A stretch of DNA of 64,000 nucleotides from Bifiguratus adelaidae (taxonomy: Eukaryota; Mucoromycota; Endogonomycetes; Endogonales). The first letter of the stretch is position 1; each line of letters begins with the position of its first letter. The notes below the pieces were generated by a model, which was given only the letters and a program-made list of their open reading frames with translations, made no database searches and was not told where the DNA came from. The stretch covers positions 80,194 through 144,193 of the forward strand of contig MVBO01000030.1 in the NCBI GenBank assembly GCA_002261195.1, given 5' to 3'. Positions 34,248 through 50,700 of this stretch are shown here, piece after piece. A program made the position numbers and the translations under genes.

Positions 34248-36778
34248 TTACGCAAATGCCCCTTGACGCAAACGGAGGTCTTCATCGATATCCACATTAG
34301 GGGGTGGGGGGGTCGAGGGTCCGGAGGGAGCAGGGTTGCATTGGGAGGGCTTCTGATCCTCTTGGTCCACGTCATCGAGGACGGCGTGTTCCACGAGCGC
34401 GTCTTGACCACGTGCAAAATACAGGGGAGCCTTCTTTCGGAGCACCACATCGCGATCAATGACAATGTATCGGATAGACGAACCAGGCGCATCGTACATG
34501 GGTTCCAGCAGTATGGATTCCTTAAACAAGGTTTGATAAAAGTGGCCACGCAGCAACGTCCTTTCTAGGTACATACCATGATACGACGGAGACCACGCGC
34601 GCCGGTCTGCTTTTCTATTGCTCGTGCGGCGATTTCTCGAAGTGCATTATTTGTGAACCTCACATCAACCTGCACGCAGACGAAATTTGTCAGCATATGT
34701 AGCGTGACCTGGGATGCAGCTTACCCCGCTCATGCCGAACAAGCCTTTAAACTGCTTAACCAACGCGTTTCGCGGTTCAGTGAGAACTCGAATCAAATCC
34801 TTCTCTGACAGGAGGTTAACATTGGCCAAGACCGGAAGTCTGCCGACAAATTCTGGAATGAGCCCATATTTGATGAGATCTACCATCGTCTTCAGTATGA
34901 TCGCAGCAACGAGTATCTTGACCATGGGATGACTAACCTGCCGGATCCGCAAAATCTAAAGGCTGGAAATTGTCGTCCACTGCGTTGTAAAAAGGTGCGC
35001 CTTTGCGAGCTTCGGCTAAAAGACCATGAGACTTGAGGCTAGCCCCAAAGCCAATGGACTACAAAAACATTCAGCCCGCGGAATCGACCTTATCGCAATG
35101 CGAAAACTTACGCCTTTGTCGATACGGTCCATGATTACCTTGTCTAAACCAATGAAAGCGCCACTGAGGATAAACAGGATATTGCTGGTATCGACCGAGT
35201 ACACATCACCCCTTGGAGAACTAGACGGACCCCCCGATCCTGGCAAACCTATACCACTTCGCTTGTTCATGCTGCTGCCCGCTCCAGATTTGTCTGTTAC
35301 ATTGACGACTGTGCCTTCCAACATGCGCAGCAACGCTTGTTGCACGCCCTCTCCTGAGACGTCTTTGGATACGGCGTATGAGTCTGGTCGCTTCGATATC
35401 TTGTCTATCTCATCAATAAAAACTATGCCCGTTTCCGCCCTCTTTACGTCGTAATCGCAATTCTATGGAGAAGCATGAGTTATTTGGAACATAAGTGATG
35501 GGCCAAGACTTGCCTGCAACAATCGCTGTATGACTAATTCAACGTCCTCGCCCACATAGCCCGCTTGAGTGAAAGGTGTGGCATCAGACATCGAGAAGGA
35601 AACTTGCAAAATTTTGGCCAAAGTGCGGGCCAATAAAGTTTTACCAGATCCTGTGGGGCCAATAAGGAGAACATTGCTCTTATCGAACACCGTATAAGGA
35701 TCCCTCTCGGATGGTCCTTCTCCTGTATTTTGGATAGTGGTCGAGGTCTCGCTGGGATTGCCTCCGGATGGAGGATTAATCCAAGATCGAATCTGTGGGT
35801 GATTGGCCATGCTTTGAACCAGGAGCACGGGCTCCTTGGCGTTTCCTGGTAGATCCATAAAGCGCGTCAGAATTGACCTCGGTCACACTATCGGAGCAGC
35901 AAAAACATACCTCGCTCGGCATTCTTCTCCATCCGTAGTGCCTCTTCAGACTCTGCCATCGCTCCGTCTTGCGTGTTACCCCGCCGATCTGGCTCCGGAG
36001 ACGCTTCGCCTCGGCTCAAAGAGACAAACCCATCCAAACTTTGAGGTGCTGCGGCATTGACGGCCGCACGTAGCCGTTGACTTTGACGTTCCTGTTGTTC
36101 CAGTTGTTGTGCAAGATTGGCTCGTACTCTAGCATAATGATTGTAAACCGCCACCGCAAGGATCTTCTTGGCCCGCGCCTGTCCGATGACATATTCATCC
36201 AAATGCTTTACGATCTGAACGAAGTACATCAGTGCATGCTCTAGTAGTGGCAGTTGCCCAACCTACCATCCTTGGACTAGAAAGTGCTTTTGCAGTCGTA
36301 AAGTCACCGGCTCCGGTTTCCACGGTATTCGAATACCCCGCACCTGATACATCGGCCGGATAGAAGGCTTGCGACGACGTCCCCTTGCCGGTTTGCGTAT
36401 ATGCTGGTGGGTCGGTACTTCGGTCTCCACTACTACTACTGGGTGGCCACTTGCCGCCATCTCCGCTTGCTTCTGTTGGTGTGAACCTTGGTGAATATCA
36501 TGCGGCAATTATGGCGGTCCAGCAGAATGACACTTACCAGAGACAATCTCAATATGGGAGCTCAAGGCAGACGAAGAAGACTGGAACCGACTTTGCCTTA
36601 GAGCATTGAGTCGTTGAGACTGTCCTGTTGTTCTTGGGATAAAAGCGAGCAGTGTACGTTGCTGTCGACATGCGCATTGACGCAGCCTTGGTCGTACTTG
36701 GGAGACATTGAACAAGGCAGCACCGCGTGTATGCGGACGGCAAATCACTGAAGTTGTAGGTAACCGTATCGCACTCAT
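34248..36778 (-). CDS. MCX1: Mitochondrial ClpX-type AAA+ unfoldase
   Basis: ATP-dependent unfoldase of the mitochondrial matrix. Exons are 36778-36538, 36403-36267, 36214-35911, 35845-35514, 35462-35112, 35058-34938, 34879-34725, 34669-34577 and 34520-34248, for 668 residues. It has an Arg/Ser-rich presequence, then [19 protein letters not shown], Walker [23 protein letters not shown], Walker [32 protein letters not shown], and sensor 2 GARGLRRIM. No N-terminal zinc-binding (CxxC) domain is present, unlike bacterial ClpX but like yeast Mcx1. Intron 1 (134 nt) is longer than its neighbours and its acceptor was chosen by frame. The intron at 35513-35463 is GC-AG. Confidence 0.9.
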
Positions 36779-36908
36779 GAAAGCCGGTTTTAGCTGTGTA
36801 GAAAGAAGGCCAAGCCCAGAGAGTTGCAACTTGCAATGTGGGTGAGCATGTGACCTTAGATTTGGGGAAACTGGACCATTGTTTTGTCGATGCAGAAATA
36901 CAGAGGAT

Positions 36909-38819
<1,911 letters not shown>

Positions 38820-38905
38820 GAAGGCAGCAAGCGTGAAAAACTTTGCAAAGAGCGGATGAAAGGCTCATTTGTTGGGTTTCCCTATTTGTTTTGGGCAAAT
38901 TCTGT

Positions 38906-38916
38906 GGGTTAGGGTT
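38906..38916 (+). promoter_or_regulatory. Telobox-like GGGTTAGGGTT between LPD1 and ECO1
   Basis: Third copy of the 11-mer, 87-97 bp upstream of the LPD1 ATG and about 70 bp upstream of the ECO1 ATG. In the direction of LPD1 it reads AACCCTAACCC, as it does for SDH2. Confidence 0.45.
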
Positions 38917-38985
38917 CCGGGAGAAGTCGGTGACGTAAACTTTATGGTTTGGCTCGAAATGGGCAAAATCGCGTCGCGTGAAAAC

Positions 38986-40538
38986 ATGATGGTGCTGGGA
39001 ACGACGCAGCGCGTGAGCCGAACCTACGGCAGTAAGCGGGCTAGAATACGTTCAGATGGGTAAGTGTTTCTTTCTGGCGATGACCGTGGTCATTGAGCTG
39101 ACGGACGCAGGGATCAGGAAGGTTCAACCAGCTTGACGGCAATAGCTTCGGCCGCAACATTGTCGACTGCTAACGAGAACTCAAGCGCGACAGCATCGTT
39201 AGATGCCTTCCTAAACAAAGATAAAGGCGAGAAGGAACCACTTTCGCGACCAAAGAGAGACCAGAATGTCGGTAAATCATCAAAGCAACTTCCACTATCT
39301 TCCTTCTTCACTCCGCAATCATCCATTGGCACGGTAACATCGCCAGCATCCCGACGAAAATCATCGCCGGCTTATTTTACTCATGTGTCGGACGATGATT
39401 TCAAAGCTACGCGCAGCAACGACGCCCATTCATCGCCTTCCAGCACAGCGTCATCCACCAGAAAAAGAAAACGTCTTTCTGATCTCTTTCCCATCTCCTC
39501 CAAACAGCCAAAGAAAACCACACCACGCTACGAACAACTATACCTTGATCTTGGACAAAAGAATCTCTTTTCATATACTTGTCCCGAGTGTCGCATGTCC
39601 TACGCTCGAGGGCGAATAGAAGATGACGCTCTCCATGAACGATATCACAAGGCATCCATCGGAGGCATCGACTATTCTGTATGTACAAGATGTGGTTCTT
39701 CCAGTTAGATACTCACAAGAAGCAGGGTTACAAAGACGAAGATATTGTGGACCGATTGGAGGATGCTGACGAGCGATACATTGTCCAGATCACTGGTCGT
39801 TCTAGTGCTTTTATGCGAAAGAAGGCAGGTGGACGATTGTTTAAGGGCACGTCTAACGTCTTGCAGGCAAAAGAAGTCTTGTCGGTCGTGAATCTCGAAC
39901 TTGGATCAATCGATTTTACAGATCAAGATCTTGTTGATTGCAAGGTGCGTCCCAAGATCTTTCCTCTCGCATTCCTAACTGACAGAAATCCAGACATTGC
40001 TTTGTGTTTCTGCCAAGCGCAAAAAAGTCATTGGCTGTGTGCTTTTGGAGCGGATAGACATTGCCTATCGCCTAGTGTCGGCACAAGAGCAGGACGAAAA
40101 TGAGCCATTATCTCTACAATCAAAGGCATTAACATCCACAAAGATCATTAACGTTGATGGTGGTGCCGTATTCTGCAGGTAAGGCGCGATGTCAATGTGG
40201 CATTTTTACACGTCGCTGACAGACACTTAGCGATCGTCCCCAGAGAGCTATTTGCGGGATCAGCCGAATATGGGTTTCGCGAAAGTACAGAGGGCAGGGT
40301 ATAGGTAGGCGCCTCTTGAAGGCTGCGAGGTATGACAGCGTGCTTAGTGAAAACGCGCTCTTGGGTTGCTGACGACATTACTAGCGCATATTTTATTTTC
40401 GGTTACAGAATTCCGCCAGACGAGATGGCCTTCTCTCAGCCAACAGCAGATGGTCGGAAACTCGCAGAATCTTTTACGAGGCGCAAAGACTTTCTCGTGT
40501 ACAGTGAACATAAAAAGTTCATCAGATATTCTTGCTAG
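38986..40538 (+). CDS. ECO1: Sister-chromatid cohesion acetyltransferase Eco1
   Basis: Acetylates Smc3 to lock cohesin in S phase. Exons are 38986-39059, 39111-39678, 39726-39944, 39994-40178, 40231-40329 and 40409-40538, for 424 residues. The N-terminal 150 residues are Ser/Lys-rich and contain a QLPLSSFFTPQ element that looks like a PCNA-binding PIP box. A C2H2-type zinc finger (YTCPECRMSYARG...HERYH) follows, then the GNAT fold with ISRIWVSRKYRGQGIGRRLL and FSQPTADGRKLAESF. This finger-plus-GNAT order is specific to Eco1/ESCO. The intron at 39679-39725 was placed by frame and a CAG acceptor; alternative acceptors a few bases upstream also stay in frame. Confidence 0.92.
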
Positions 40539-40639
40539 ATAGAGCGTTCATTGGGATATGCGTAAAATGACAAGTGATTCAGAACATCGAGGATAAATCC
40601 ACAAACAAACTTCTAAACAGGTGATATCGCGCTGTCATT

Positions 40640-42566
<1,927 letters not shown>

Positions 42567-43006
42567 CTTGCCTCTAACAAATATGCAACAATAAAGACTA
42601 TCGAAAGGACGACTCCCAATAGATCTGTCGCACCTTAAAGAGAAGGGAGGAAGGTAAAGAGAGAGAGACGATGTAAATAACAGCAAATTTTGTGTTTACG
42701 GCTCTTTGCGTCCCTTCCAGTCACAGTGAGGATTGATGACGCAGACATTGTCTACGTCACACATTGTTTGGAGACGTTGCTTACTGTGTAGACGCAGTGG
42801 AAAGGGACACTTGGAGTTAGTTAACATGAATCTATATGCCCTGGACAGCGTCTATGCAGAAAAGTCTGACGTCTTATAACCTGTAGTCATATGACGATGT
42901 GCATGACCCATGAGGAACAAATACAGGGTGAAGGGTCACCCCTGACAGGTGTGGCTGTGCGCGTAGAGTGGGCGCAGTGTAATCAAATGTGGGCTATCTA
43001 CGCTGC
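42567..43006. other. Divergent promoter region ATP2 / unknown membrane gene
   Basis: About 0.44 kb. A CT-rich tract on the minus strand lies just upstream of ATP2, and there are two imperfect TGACG-type sites near 42737 and 42752. No ORF or repeat seen. Confidence 0.5.
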
Positions 43007-43013
43007 TATATAA
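43007..43013 (+). promoter_or_regulatory. TATA box of the unknown membrane-protein gene
   Basis: TATATAA, 53 bp before the ATG at 43066. An out-of-frame ATGATG at 43039-43044 lies between the two, so either transcription starts after it or it forms a short upstream ORF. Confidence 0.45.
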
Positions 43014-43065
43014 CGGTTCTCAAGGCGGCGAGCTTTCATGATGTGGCTCTCCAAGATTGCTCCAC

Positions 43066-44862
43066 ATGAAGGAGTCAGATCTCTCTCTCCCACTGCGAAA
43101 GGCTCGGAAATGGGCTCCTATTACTGGCTTAATTGACTTGCTCATTCTCGCTCAACTTGGGTTCTATATTGCGGCGACCAGTGTTCGTCAAAATGCGATC
43201 AGTTCTGACGGAGACCTCAAGCAATGGCAGCAAGCGCAAGGCTTCCAACTCTGCCTCTCGATGCTTATTATTGGCGTGGTGCTGCTGGTAACGCATGCGC
43301 CTCAAATGTGGAATGCCTGGACACGATCGATGTGGTGGGGATTCTATGGAATGCACAGGGGCAAGAAACACGGCACAATGAGATATCGGGCTGCGCGATG
43401 GTGGTGGCAGGCATTGTGGGGCTGGAACTTTGCTATTATCTCGGGTCTTGGTGCATTCGGCCTGTTCGCGCCTGGAGGTCTTTTATGGGTGTATTCCGGT
43501 ATCATGATTGCGTTGGGTCTATTTTCGGACAATGGAACGCAGCGCTACACTGTGTCATCGCGAGATTACCTATGTAAAACGAATGGACGACCGCGGTGCA
43601 GGCTCCACGAGGAACCCGGTTTCATCGAAGAATGGAATTGGCGAAAGAGCACAGAAGATATTGCGATCGTCTATTTCGAACCGTCCGCTTTGAAAGACAC
43701 ATGCAAGAAATGTCCAATGTCCCAACACTGGCGTCTTGCCTATCCTGCACAAATCTGGGCCGGCATTGAACCTCTCAAAGGACCACAGTCGACCATGGAA
43801 ATAACATCACTCTCCGACGATTCAATTTGTGCATGTCAATGGCGAGCAATTGGCGCAGCGGCCAGCCGAGCAGGATGCAAAGGTTGGACCCCTATGATCG
43901 CGCCTACTGGCTATGAGGACGGCTGCGCGTTCGCGGCTTGGGCCCGGACGTCTGACATGAACGCAAACAGACGCATGCGATTTATGCTCGTTGGTGGTGA
44001 CAAGGCTGTTATTGACATGCCACCAGCGTATAGCGCTGACGGCAGTGTTAGCAATCAAACCGTCCCAATACCGGTCACCGAGAATAACTCTCCTTGGCGC
44101 ATCGCAGTCAGTTTAGCTTTGCTCGGATACAACAGATTTGCGTCCCGTCTGACCATGATATGGCCAGACTGCGCTGAGGAAGGCGGATGGGGATATGTCG
44201 AATTGACAAAACCGTCCATATTTCAAACTCGAAAGAAAGCAATCGAACCCTTTCCTTGCAACCGTGGATATATCTTTTGGGCCACGAAGGACATGTCCCT
44301 GGCGTCGAAGATTGGCATGGTTGTCGAACAAGAGCGAATAGCTCGTGAACGCGACCCGGCGTTTTCTACTTCGCTCACACAAGATCTTCTGCAAAATGCA
44401 TGTGAAGTGTCCATTCGAGAGTTTGACTACTCTTACCTCCTTATTCTTCCACACATCAAGCAGCAGCTGACGCCCGGTCTACATCCTGGGCCAACATTAC
44501 TCAATACGACTCAATTCCTCGATCTACGCATCCACCTTTGCAACTGGTACGCCAATGGCTATAGCCGGCCTCTCGCGTCAGACGAAGATTACGCCGTCTT
44601 CAATCATCGTGTAAAGCATCTACCTTCCGAATGCCACATCGTCTACCAAAGCAATTATACCCAAGCGCATCTCGGCGACATCATCTGGTTTACGTCAAGT
44701 TGCCTGTACGTCAATCGCCGCGACGACGCCTTAGATGTCTACATCGGCTTACGCAAGACTGCTTCTAATCATGGAGAGATCGCCGCTGTAGCTTTGGGAC
44801 CAGCGTATCGACCTGGTTTCTTCTGGACGTTACCATATGCTATCGAGTACTCCATATGTTAA
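43066..44862 (+). CDS. Unrecognised intronless membrane protein, 598 residues
   Basis: I do not recognise a family. The first 160 residues contain about four hydrophobic segments (about 20-40 ITGLIDLLILAQLGFYIAA, 58-78 LCLSMLIIGVVLLVT, 120-138, 140-158). The rest looks like a soluble or lumenal domain rich in Trp, Cys and Tyr, with a CKKCPMSQHW motif, C-A-C and S-x-C pairs, and a region WYANGYSRPLASDEDYAVFNHR. It has no catalytic signature that I can name. The gene has no introns although nearly every neighbour of this size has several. A TATA box lies just upstream. Alternative start: none in frame upstream after the preceding stop. A recent duplicate, retrocopy or transferred gene are all possible. 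Confidence 0.75.
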   Translation: MKESDLSLPLRKARKWAPITGLIDLLILAQLGFYIAATSVRQNAISSDGDLKQWQQAQGFQLCLSMLIIGVVLLVTHAPQMWNAWTRSMWWGFYGMHRGKKHGTMRYRAARWWWQALWGWNFAIISGLGAFGLFAPGGLLWVYSGIMIALGLFSDNGTQRYTVSSRDYLCKTNGRPRCRLHEEPGFIEEWNWRKSTEDIAIVYFEPSALKDTCKKCPMSQHWRLAYPAQIWAGIEPLKGPQSTMEITSLSDDSICACQWRAIGAAASRAGCKGWTPMIAPTGYEDGCAFAAWARTSDMNANRRMRFMLVGGDKAVIDMPPAYSADGSVSNQTVPIPVTENNSPWRIAVSLALLGYNRFASRLTMIWPDCAEEGGWGYVELTKPSIFQTRKKAIEPFPCNRGYIFWATKDMSLASKIGMVVEQERIARERDPAFSTSLTQDLLQNACEVSIREFDYSYLLILPHIKQQLTPGLHPGPTLLNTTQFLDLRIHLCNWYANGYSRPLASDEDYAVFNHRVKHLPSECHIVYQSNYTQAHLGDIIWFTSSCLYVNRRDDALDVYIGLRKTASNHGEIAAVALGPAYRPGFFWTLPYAIEYSIC

Positions 44863-45029
44863 AGGCCATACATGTCAGATGTCCATTTGTTACCAGAAAA
44901 GGAATAACCTAACCTGGATTGAGCGGCTTCAAAATCCGTGCGGAGACGTTTGTTTAGATAGGAAAAGGAGGAGAACTCATGCGGCACTCCGATGCCCCGG
45001 GTCAGTGGATGTGATTATTTTAGCTCTCG

Positions 45030-45037
45030 TATATAAT
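45030..45037 (+). promoter_or_regulatory. TATA box of the amino-acid permease gene
   Basis: TATATAAT, 40 bp before the ATG, within the 215-bp gap that follows the unknown membrane gene. Confidence 0.55.
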
Positions 45038-45077
45038 CACTGATAATGGTAGATCCTTTCTCTATTCCTTCCATATC

Positions 45078-47637
45078 ATGTCTGACCTCGAGATTGGGTA
45101 CAATAAAGAAGATCCTCGATATGGTGGGTCCAAAGCGGACGTTGAGACTCAAGAATATGTGTCGGCAGTGAATGGTGAGATTGAAAGGAACCCTCAGTCG
45201 CTGAATATGGGGTTGCAGCGAGGTCTAAAGGACAGACGTAAGTCAATGGTGGTAAACAACACATTGGGCTCATCTGTTCTCTCCTATCACAGACATGTCC
45301 ATGATTGCTATCGGTACGTTCTTCGAGATCAAAAGTCGCTGTGATGTGATACCGACCGGTGCTGGCATCTACTTTGGATTCTGTGATCTGATCCTATCAT
45401 GCATTCTTAGGTGGATCTATCGGTACAGGTCTTTTTCTGTCGTCTGGAGGTACGTATATGGAGATCCGTACCTCGGGAAATGTGGATTTGTCTCGCTCGC
45501 AAAGACCGTGCTATGGGAATGTCAGGGACGCCTTTCGACGAATAAGGATATTGCCACATTTGGGTTGAAGCCGGCGCGATGAAGATCATTTGGATGACAA
45601 CATTGTTTTGCAGCGACTATTGCTCAAGCTGGCCCAGGTGGAGCCTTAGTGGCCTGGACAGTTGTCGGTTTCTTGGTGTATGCTGTAAGATATGGTGACG
45701 TAGAAGTAATACAGCAGACATTAATATTCCGAATCCGCAGGTTTCACAAGCGATGGGTGAGATGGCCACGGCGGTACGTATATTGTTCTAATCGCGATTA
45801 TTTTGGCAATTACAAGCATGCTTACGGATCTGCATGTAGATTCCAGTCGCGTCATCTTGGACAGTGTTCGCTGGACGCTTCATTGATCCGTCTGTGGGAT
45901 TTGCGGTTTCCTGGAGTTACTGGTTCAATATTATTACTGGTCTCGCGTCCGAACTATTGGCGGCTGCCAATGTTGTGACATACTGGGATCCTGTGAGTTT
46001 AACCCAACTGTTCAGTGCTTTAAAGCTCATGAGCTTGCTGTAGAATCTCCCCACCTGGGCGCTTTCAATCGTGTTTTGGTTTGTCCTATTGCTCCTCAAC
46101 ATGCCGGGCATTGGTGTTTATGGCGAAGTGGAATACTGGTGAATGATATATCTCTGACTTCAAGCCGGAGCTAACAAATCAAATTAAGGTTTTGCCTCAT
46201 CAAGGTATTGACTATTATTGTTTTCATCATCATCGGCATTTGCGTCATCGCGGGTGCAATTGGAGGTACTGTCTATGGTGTGCAATATTGGAGCCCGAGC
46301 ATCGGTGGTGGTCCGTTCAACAATGGATTTGTCGGATTTCTGAATGGTAAGTAGAAACATCAAGGCCCCGTTCTTCTTCGCTCATGCTATGCTTAGTGCT
46401 TGTAAACGCTGTGTTTTCGTATGGTGGATTCCAGGTATATGCAGTGTCTCCAATTGTGTTGCTTTACTCAATTGTGATTTCAGAATATGACATTACTGGC
46501 GGGTGAAGCCAAAAATCCCCACAAGACGATTCCCAAAGCCATCAACAAAGGTAGGTCCACGTAAAGCGTCCCATCACCATGTCAATAGACATTGAGTATC
46601 TTGTAGTTTGGATTCGTATCTTGCTATTCTATATTGTTAGCATCTTCATCATGTGCTGTCTGGTAAGCCAGACAGATCCGCGTCTTCTCAGCCCACATCA
46701 TTCAGTGGTTGAGGTGAGCCTTCACTGAAAGACCTATTACGTTCACTGACCACGCTGTCTAGTCTCCGTTTACCATTGCATTCCAAAAGACTGGAACCGT
46801 TGCTGCTCCCAGTATACTCAACGCCGTCATCCTAACAAGTATCCTTTCCGCTGGTAATGCCAACATGTACAGTGGCTCCCGTATCCTGCTTTCGCTGGTT
46901 CGCTCTGATATGGGTCCGTTCTTTGTCAAAAAGTACATTACCTTGGCAAGTGAAGCATCGAGTATGATGTCCATATACTTATTTGGGGCTTGCGTAGACC
47001 AATCGCTGGGGAGTTCCCTACGTCGCTGTGATTATAACTTCTTTGGGATCATGCATTTGTTTTATCTGTGGCATTTTCGGTAATGGCGTCGTGTTGACGT
47101 GGTTGATTGCTCTAAGTGGTGTCACAACCATGATCGCGTGGGCTTCCATTACTTTCGGTGCCTACAGATTTCGGAAAGCGTGGATTGCACAGAACAAGCC
47201 GCAATCGGATCTCCTCTACAAAGCTCCTGGTAAGTTCTCCCCCAGTGCCTTCACGCTGTCAGCAGATCTAATTACATGAATAGGATATCCCTACATGCAT
47301 TTGAGTATGACCTTTCTCAACATCATCTTGATGTTCGTGCAAGGATGGTCGTCTTTCAGTAAGCTTCCAGAAATTCCGTAACCTGTTGCTCAAAGATCTC
47401 TTGTCAGGTCCTTTTGATGTCTCTAGCTTCTTCTCGTCATACGTCTCTATTCTGTTCTTCGTGATTTTGTTCGCTTACCACAAGATCGCTCACAAGACAC
47501 GATATGTCCGTCTTGAAGAGATGGATTTGGACACGGACTTCTTTCGCCCACCGCCGGAAGAAGACGAAGTCGTCGAAGAAGGCACGAAGCGTGGTTGGAT
47601 GCAACGCGTCGTCAGCGCATTTACTTGGTTTTTGTAA
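45078..47637 (+). CDS. Amino-acid permease, yeast AAT family (APC superfamily)
   Basis: Plasma-membrane proton-coupled amino-acid importer. It has 15 exons: 45078-45237, 45293-45313, 45411-45449, 45614-45684, 45741-45773, 45840-45992, 46044-46138, 46189-46346, 46397-46434, 46484-46550, 46607-46713, 46763-46945, 46998-47229, 47284-47358 and 47408-47637, for 553 residues. Five exons are 21-67 nt. Signature pieces: RHMSMIAIGGSIGTGLFLSSG, AGPGGALVAWTVVG, SQAMGEMATAIPV, FNIITGLASELLAAA, EVEYWFCLIKV, FQNMTLLAGEAKNP, SAGNANMYSGSR and YKAPGYPY; 12 helices can be traced. Ligand unknown. Intron 12 (46946-46997) is GC-AG. Confidence 0.93.
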
Positions 47638-47707
47638 TGTGAATATGAGCTCCTATATTAGATATATACAATGCAATGTATACAGTGTAATCCCATGGGA
47701 GATTGCT

Positions 47708-50700
47708 TTATAATCCTTTCTCGGCAAATCGACCTCCACAGATGATGCAAATGTCGCAGGTTTCCAATATACCTCTGACAATGTCATGCTCATCGCGAGG
47801 GTGAGTTTCGATGGCGAGTGCTTTCCGTCTACAACCTAGGCATGAGCGCAACTTTGGCATGCGCAGGATTTTGAATGTGAGTAAGCATCGATCTAACGTA
47901 TGTTACATTATAAGCCTTGAGCAGCGAGTTAAAAGTGCACAAAAGTACATACCCCAACTGTGTCCCTTGTTGCACAGTCCTTTCAATGTGGACATGAGAT
48001 TAACTGATCCTCCGCAGGCGGGACATGATTCCTTGGGCGATAAGGATCGTTCGGTTGCCTCGACACCGCTGGTAAATTCCAGATTCGCATCAATGTCCAA
48101 CAGCAGTTTGTGCTCGTCTACGAAATTTGTCTTGGCGCAAACTTGCTTCACTTGTAACAGCGTCGAATGGATGATAGCCATCAATTGAGGTTTGTCAGCA
48201 TAGTTCATCATACCAATATCGCAAATCAAGAGAACCGTGCGAAGAGTATCCACTAGAATTAGAGGTTTCGGTAAGAGCAAATCAGTGTATCCGTGGGTGA
48301 AGTTTCGACATACCGTTCAACGAAGGGATTTGAGCAAGCTTAGGCACCACGTATAAGAGCAGCGATGTAATATGATGCTCGTATATGACGCGTTCGAGGA
48401 TTGTAAAAGTCGCATTGATGTGTGCGCGGAAACTGGGGGCCAGATTTGCATACTATAGGAATCGTGAACAAGGTTGTATCAGGCGAGCGAAGAACTTACT
48501 TGCAGATTTCTTTCAATGAACATGATTAGACGACAGGCATTAACACCAATGTTGGCATATTCTGTGGTACGCAAAACCGATATGCCCTCCAACTCGTCCG
48601 TATACATGTCAATTTGCGCACTGACTCCGTGTCGGGTATACACGGATTCCAAAGCGTCAAAGAGATTAATGAGCACCCGCTCGGACGACTCTTGGCTCTT
48701 ATCAAAATCCATGTAAGATAACACATCCCAAAGTGCATAAGTTGGATTGTACCATTGAACTGTCCAAATGTAAATATTTTGCAGAGCCTCGGCTGCTTGC
48801 CTGAAACTCACAAAAGTCATGATACGTCTCGAGCAAAGACACAATACGCTGGCTCATATCTGTTTCAGTCTTTTGATCATGCCGGAAGGCGCAGATGTTG
48901 ATTCCGAGTTGCATGATCTCTTGCTTTGGTATTCGATAAGTAATGTTCTGCGGCTTGAGTAAACTAGGACGTGTCAATGTGGCGGACACGGTCGCCTTTC
49001 GCTATACACTCACTAGAATGTGAAAGCCATGAACAAGTCACTGCAGCTCATGGCTAGGCCCCAACACCGGGGAACGTCCCGCAGAGGTTCGGTCTCGCCA
49101 TTGACATTGTTATTTTCATTACCTGCCATTTCCTCCTCCTTAATTTCTGGCCGAGCTATTCGAGGCTTTCCCAGAAACTTAGCGCGAATCTGCTCAGATA
49201 TCAACTTTGTGCCGTTTGACTCCGCTTCTTTTGTCATATTCCGTGGTTCGAAAGAAGAAAATTCCCCCGCGAAACCCAATGCATTCAGCGTACGGCCATT
49301 CTTACTCCATGTCAAACCTGGAAGAGTCCATTAGGATGCCAGATAAGTCTTACAAGCTAGTTGAAAACCTACCTGCGATGCCAGTCGAGAAAGAAAGTAG
49401 TTGTTCGGCCCAACCTAGTTGTGAAGCGCTATCTGCCGTCCAGAGAAGAATGCTATTTCCTTTGGCAACTGCTAAAGTAATTGAGATGTCACTTGCAGGA
49501 TTTGAGCTTCCGATTTCACGCGTGTCTTGCCACCGCAGACAAGTTATCAAGCGCTGATCCCCTTGATAGAATGTTACTACTTCTGTTGTCATTGCCAATT
49601 CGTCCTCAACATAATGTAATGAAATGTTGAAGACTTTGACTTCTCCCGTGCTATCGGAAGTTGCGAGATAAGCAAATACTAGAGACACGGAACACGGAAT
49701 AAGTACATCGTTACGGCAATTATGCACTTACCAGTATTCTGGTCATCGCCACGCTCATGCCAATGGCTGAACGAAATAGAAGTGATCCAGGAATTACCAG
49801 CCTCTATGGTACCAAGAATTTGCGTACGTTGTGATCGCGCGTGTCTGTGAGATTGAGGGGAGTTAGCGTCCAGGAAAGCCTGCCGAAAGAGAGAGGCCTT
49901 ACCCAATCAGAGTGACACTTCCGTCCCGAGCTCCAAGAGCGATGATCGATCCGAAAACATGCGCTTCGGTAGCGCCGATAATCGGAGACCATGCGAGTGC
50001 TGTTTCATAATGAGTCTCCAGGCATGAAAATCACAATGCTTACAAATGACACGCCGCTTTTCGCTATCTGAATGGGAGGGATATACGGCTTCCAACAGTT
50101 TGCCGAGATCTTTGACCTAAGCATTGTCAAATTGCTTCAAGACAGCAGGAAGCTTAACCATACCAATCTCCAATATGGCCTTGACGACTTCCTTGAGACA
50201 TCGTAGATGACGGCTCGATGACAGTGTGATATAGCCGCAATGAGGCAGCTATATGCGGATGAGATCAATTGTCCACAAATCGCAACGAAAATGCACGGAA
50301 CTTTACCCTTTACACGGAGATGCCCCGGATGGTGACCACACTGCGGCTCGAAATCCTTCATCCACTAGCGACTGTGGCTGTGCAATGTCTTCTGAAATGG
50401 CGCGTTCCTGGGATAAACACCGTGTACAAATTTCGTAATCAAACCAATCTCACCTCCTACCAATTCATCTGGTGCAGACAAGCCAGACAGAGTAGTCGCT
50501 TCTATTTCGGACTTTATGTACTGTATAGACCTATCAGCATAGGCTCCAGTGATGACAGGTTCCTAGAAATTCACACGGTCAGTGCCATTATCGTGCACGT
50601 GTCCCATGTTGGCATTGCGCACCTGAATGAAGATATACTTGGAAGTCACCAGGGCGATCTGGTTGTCTTCGGACCAATGACAACTATCTGACCTCTCCGA

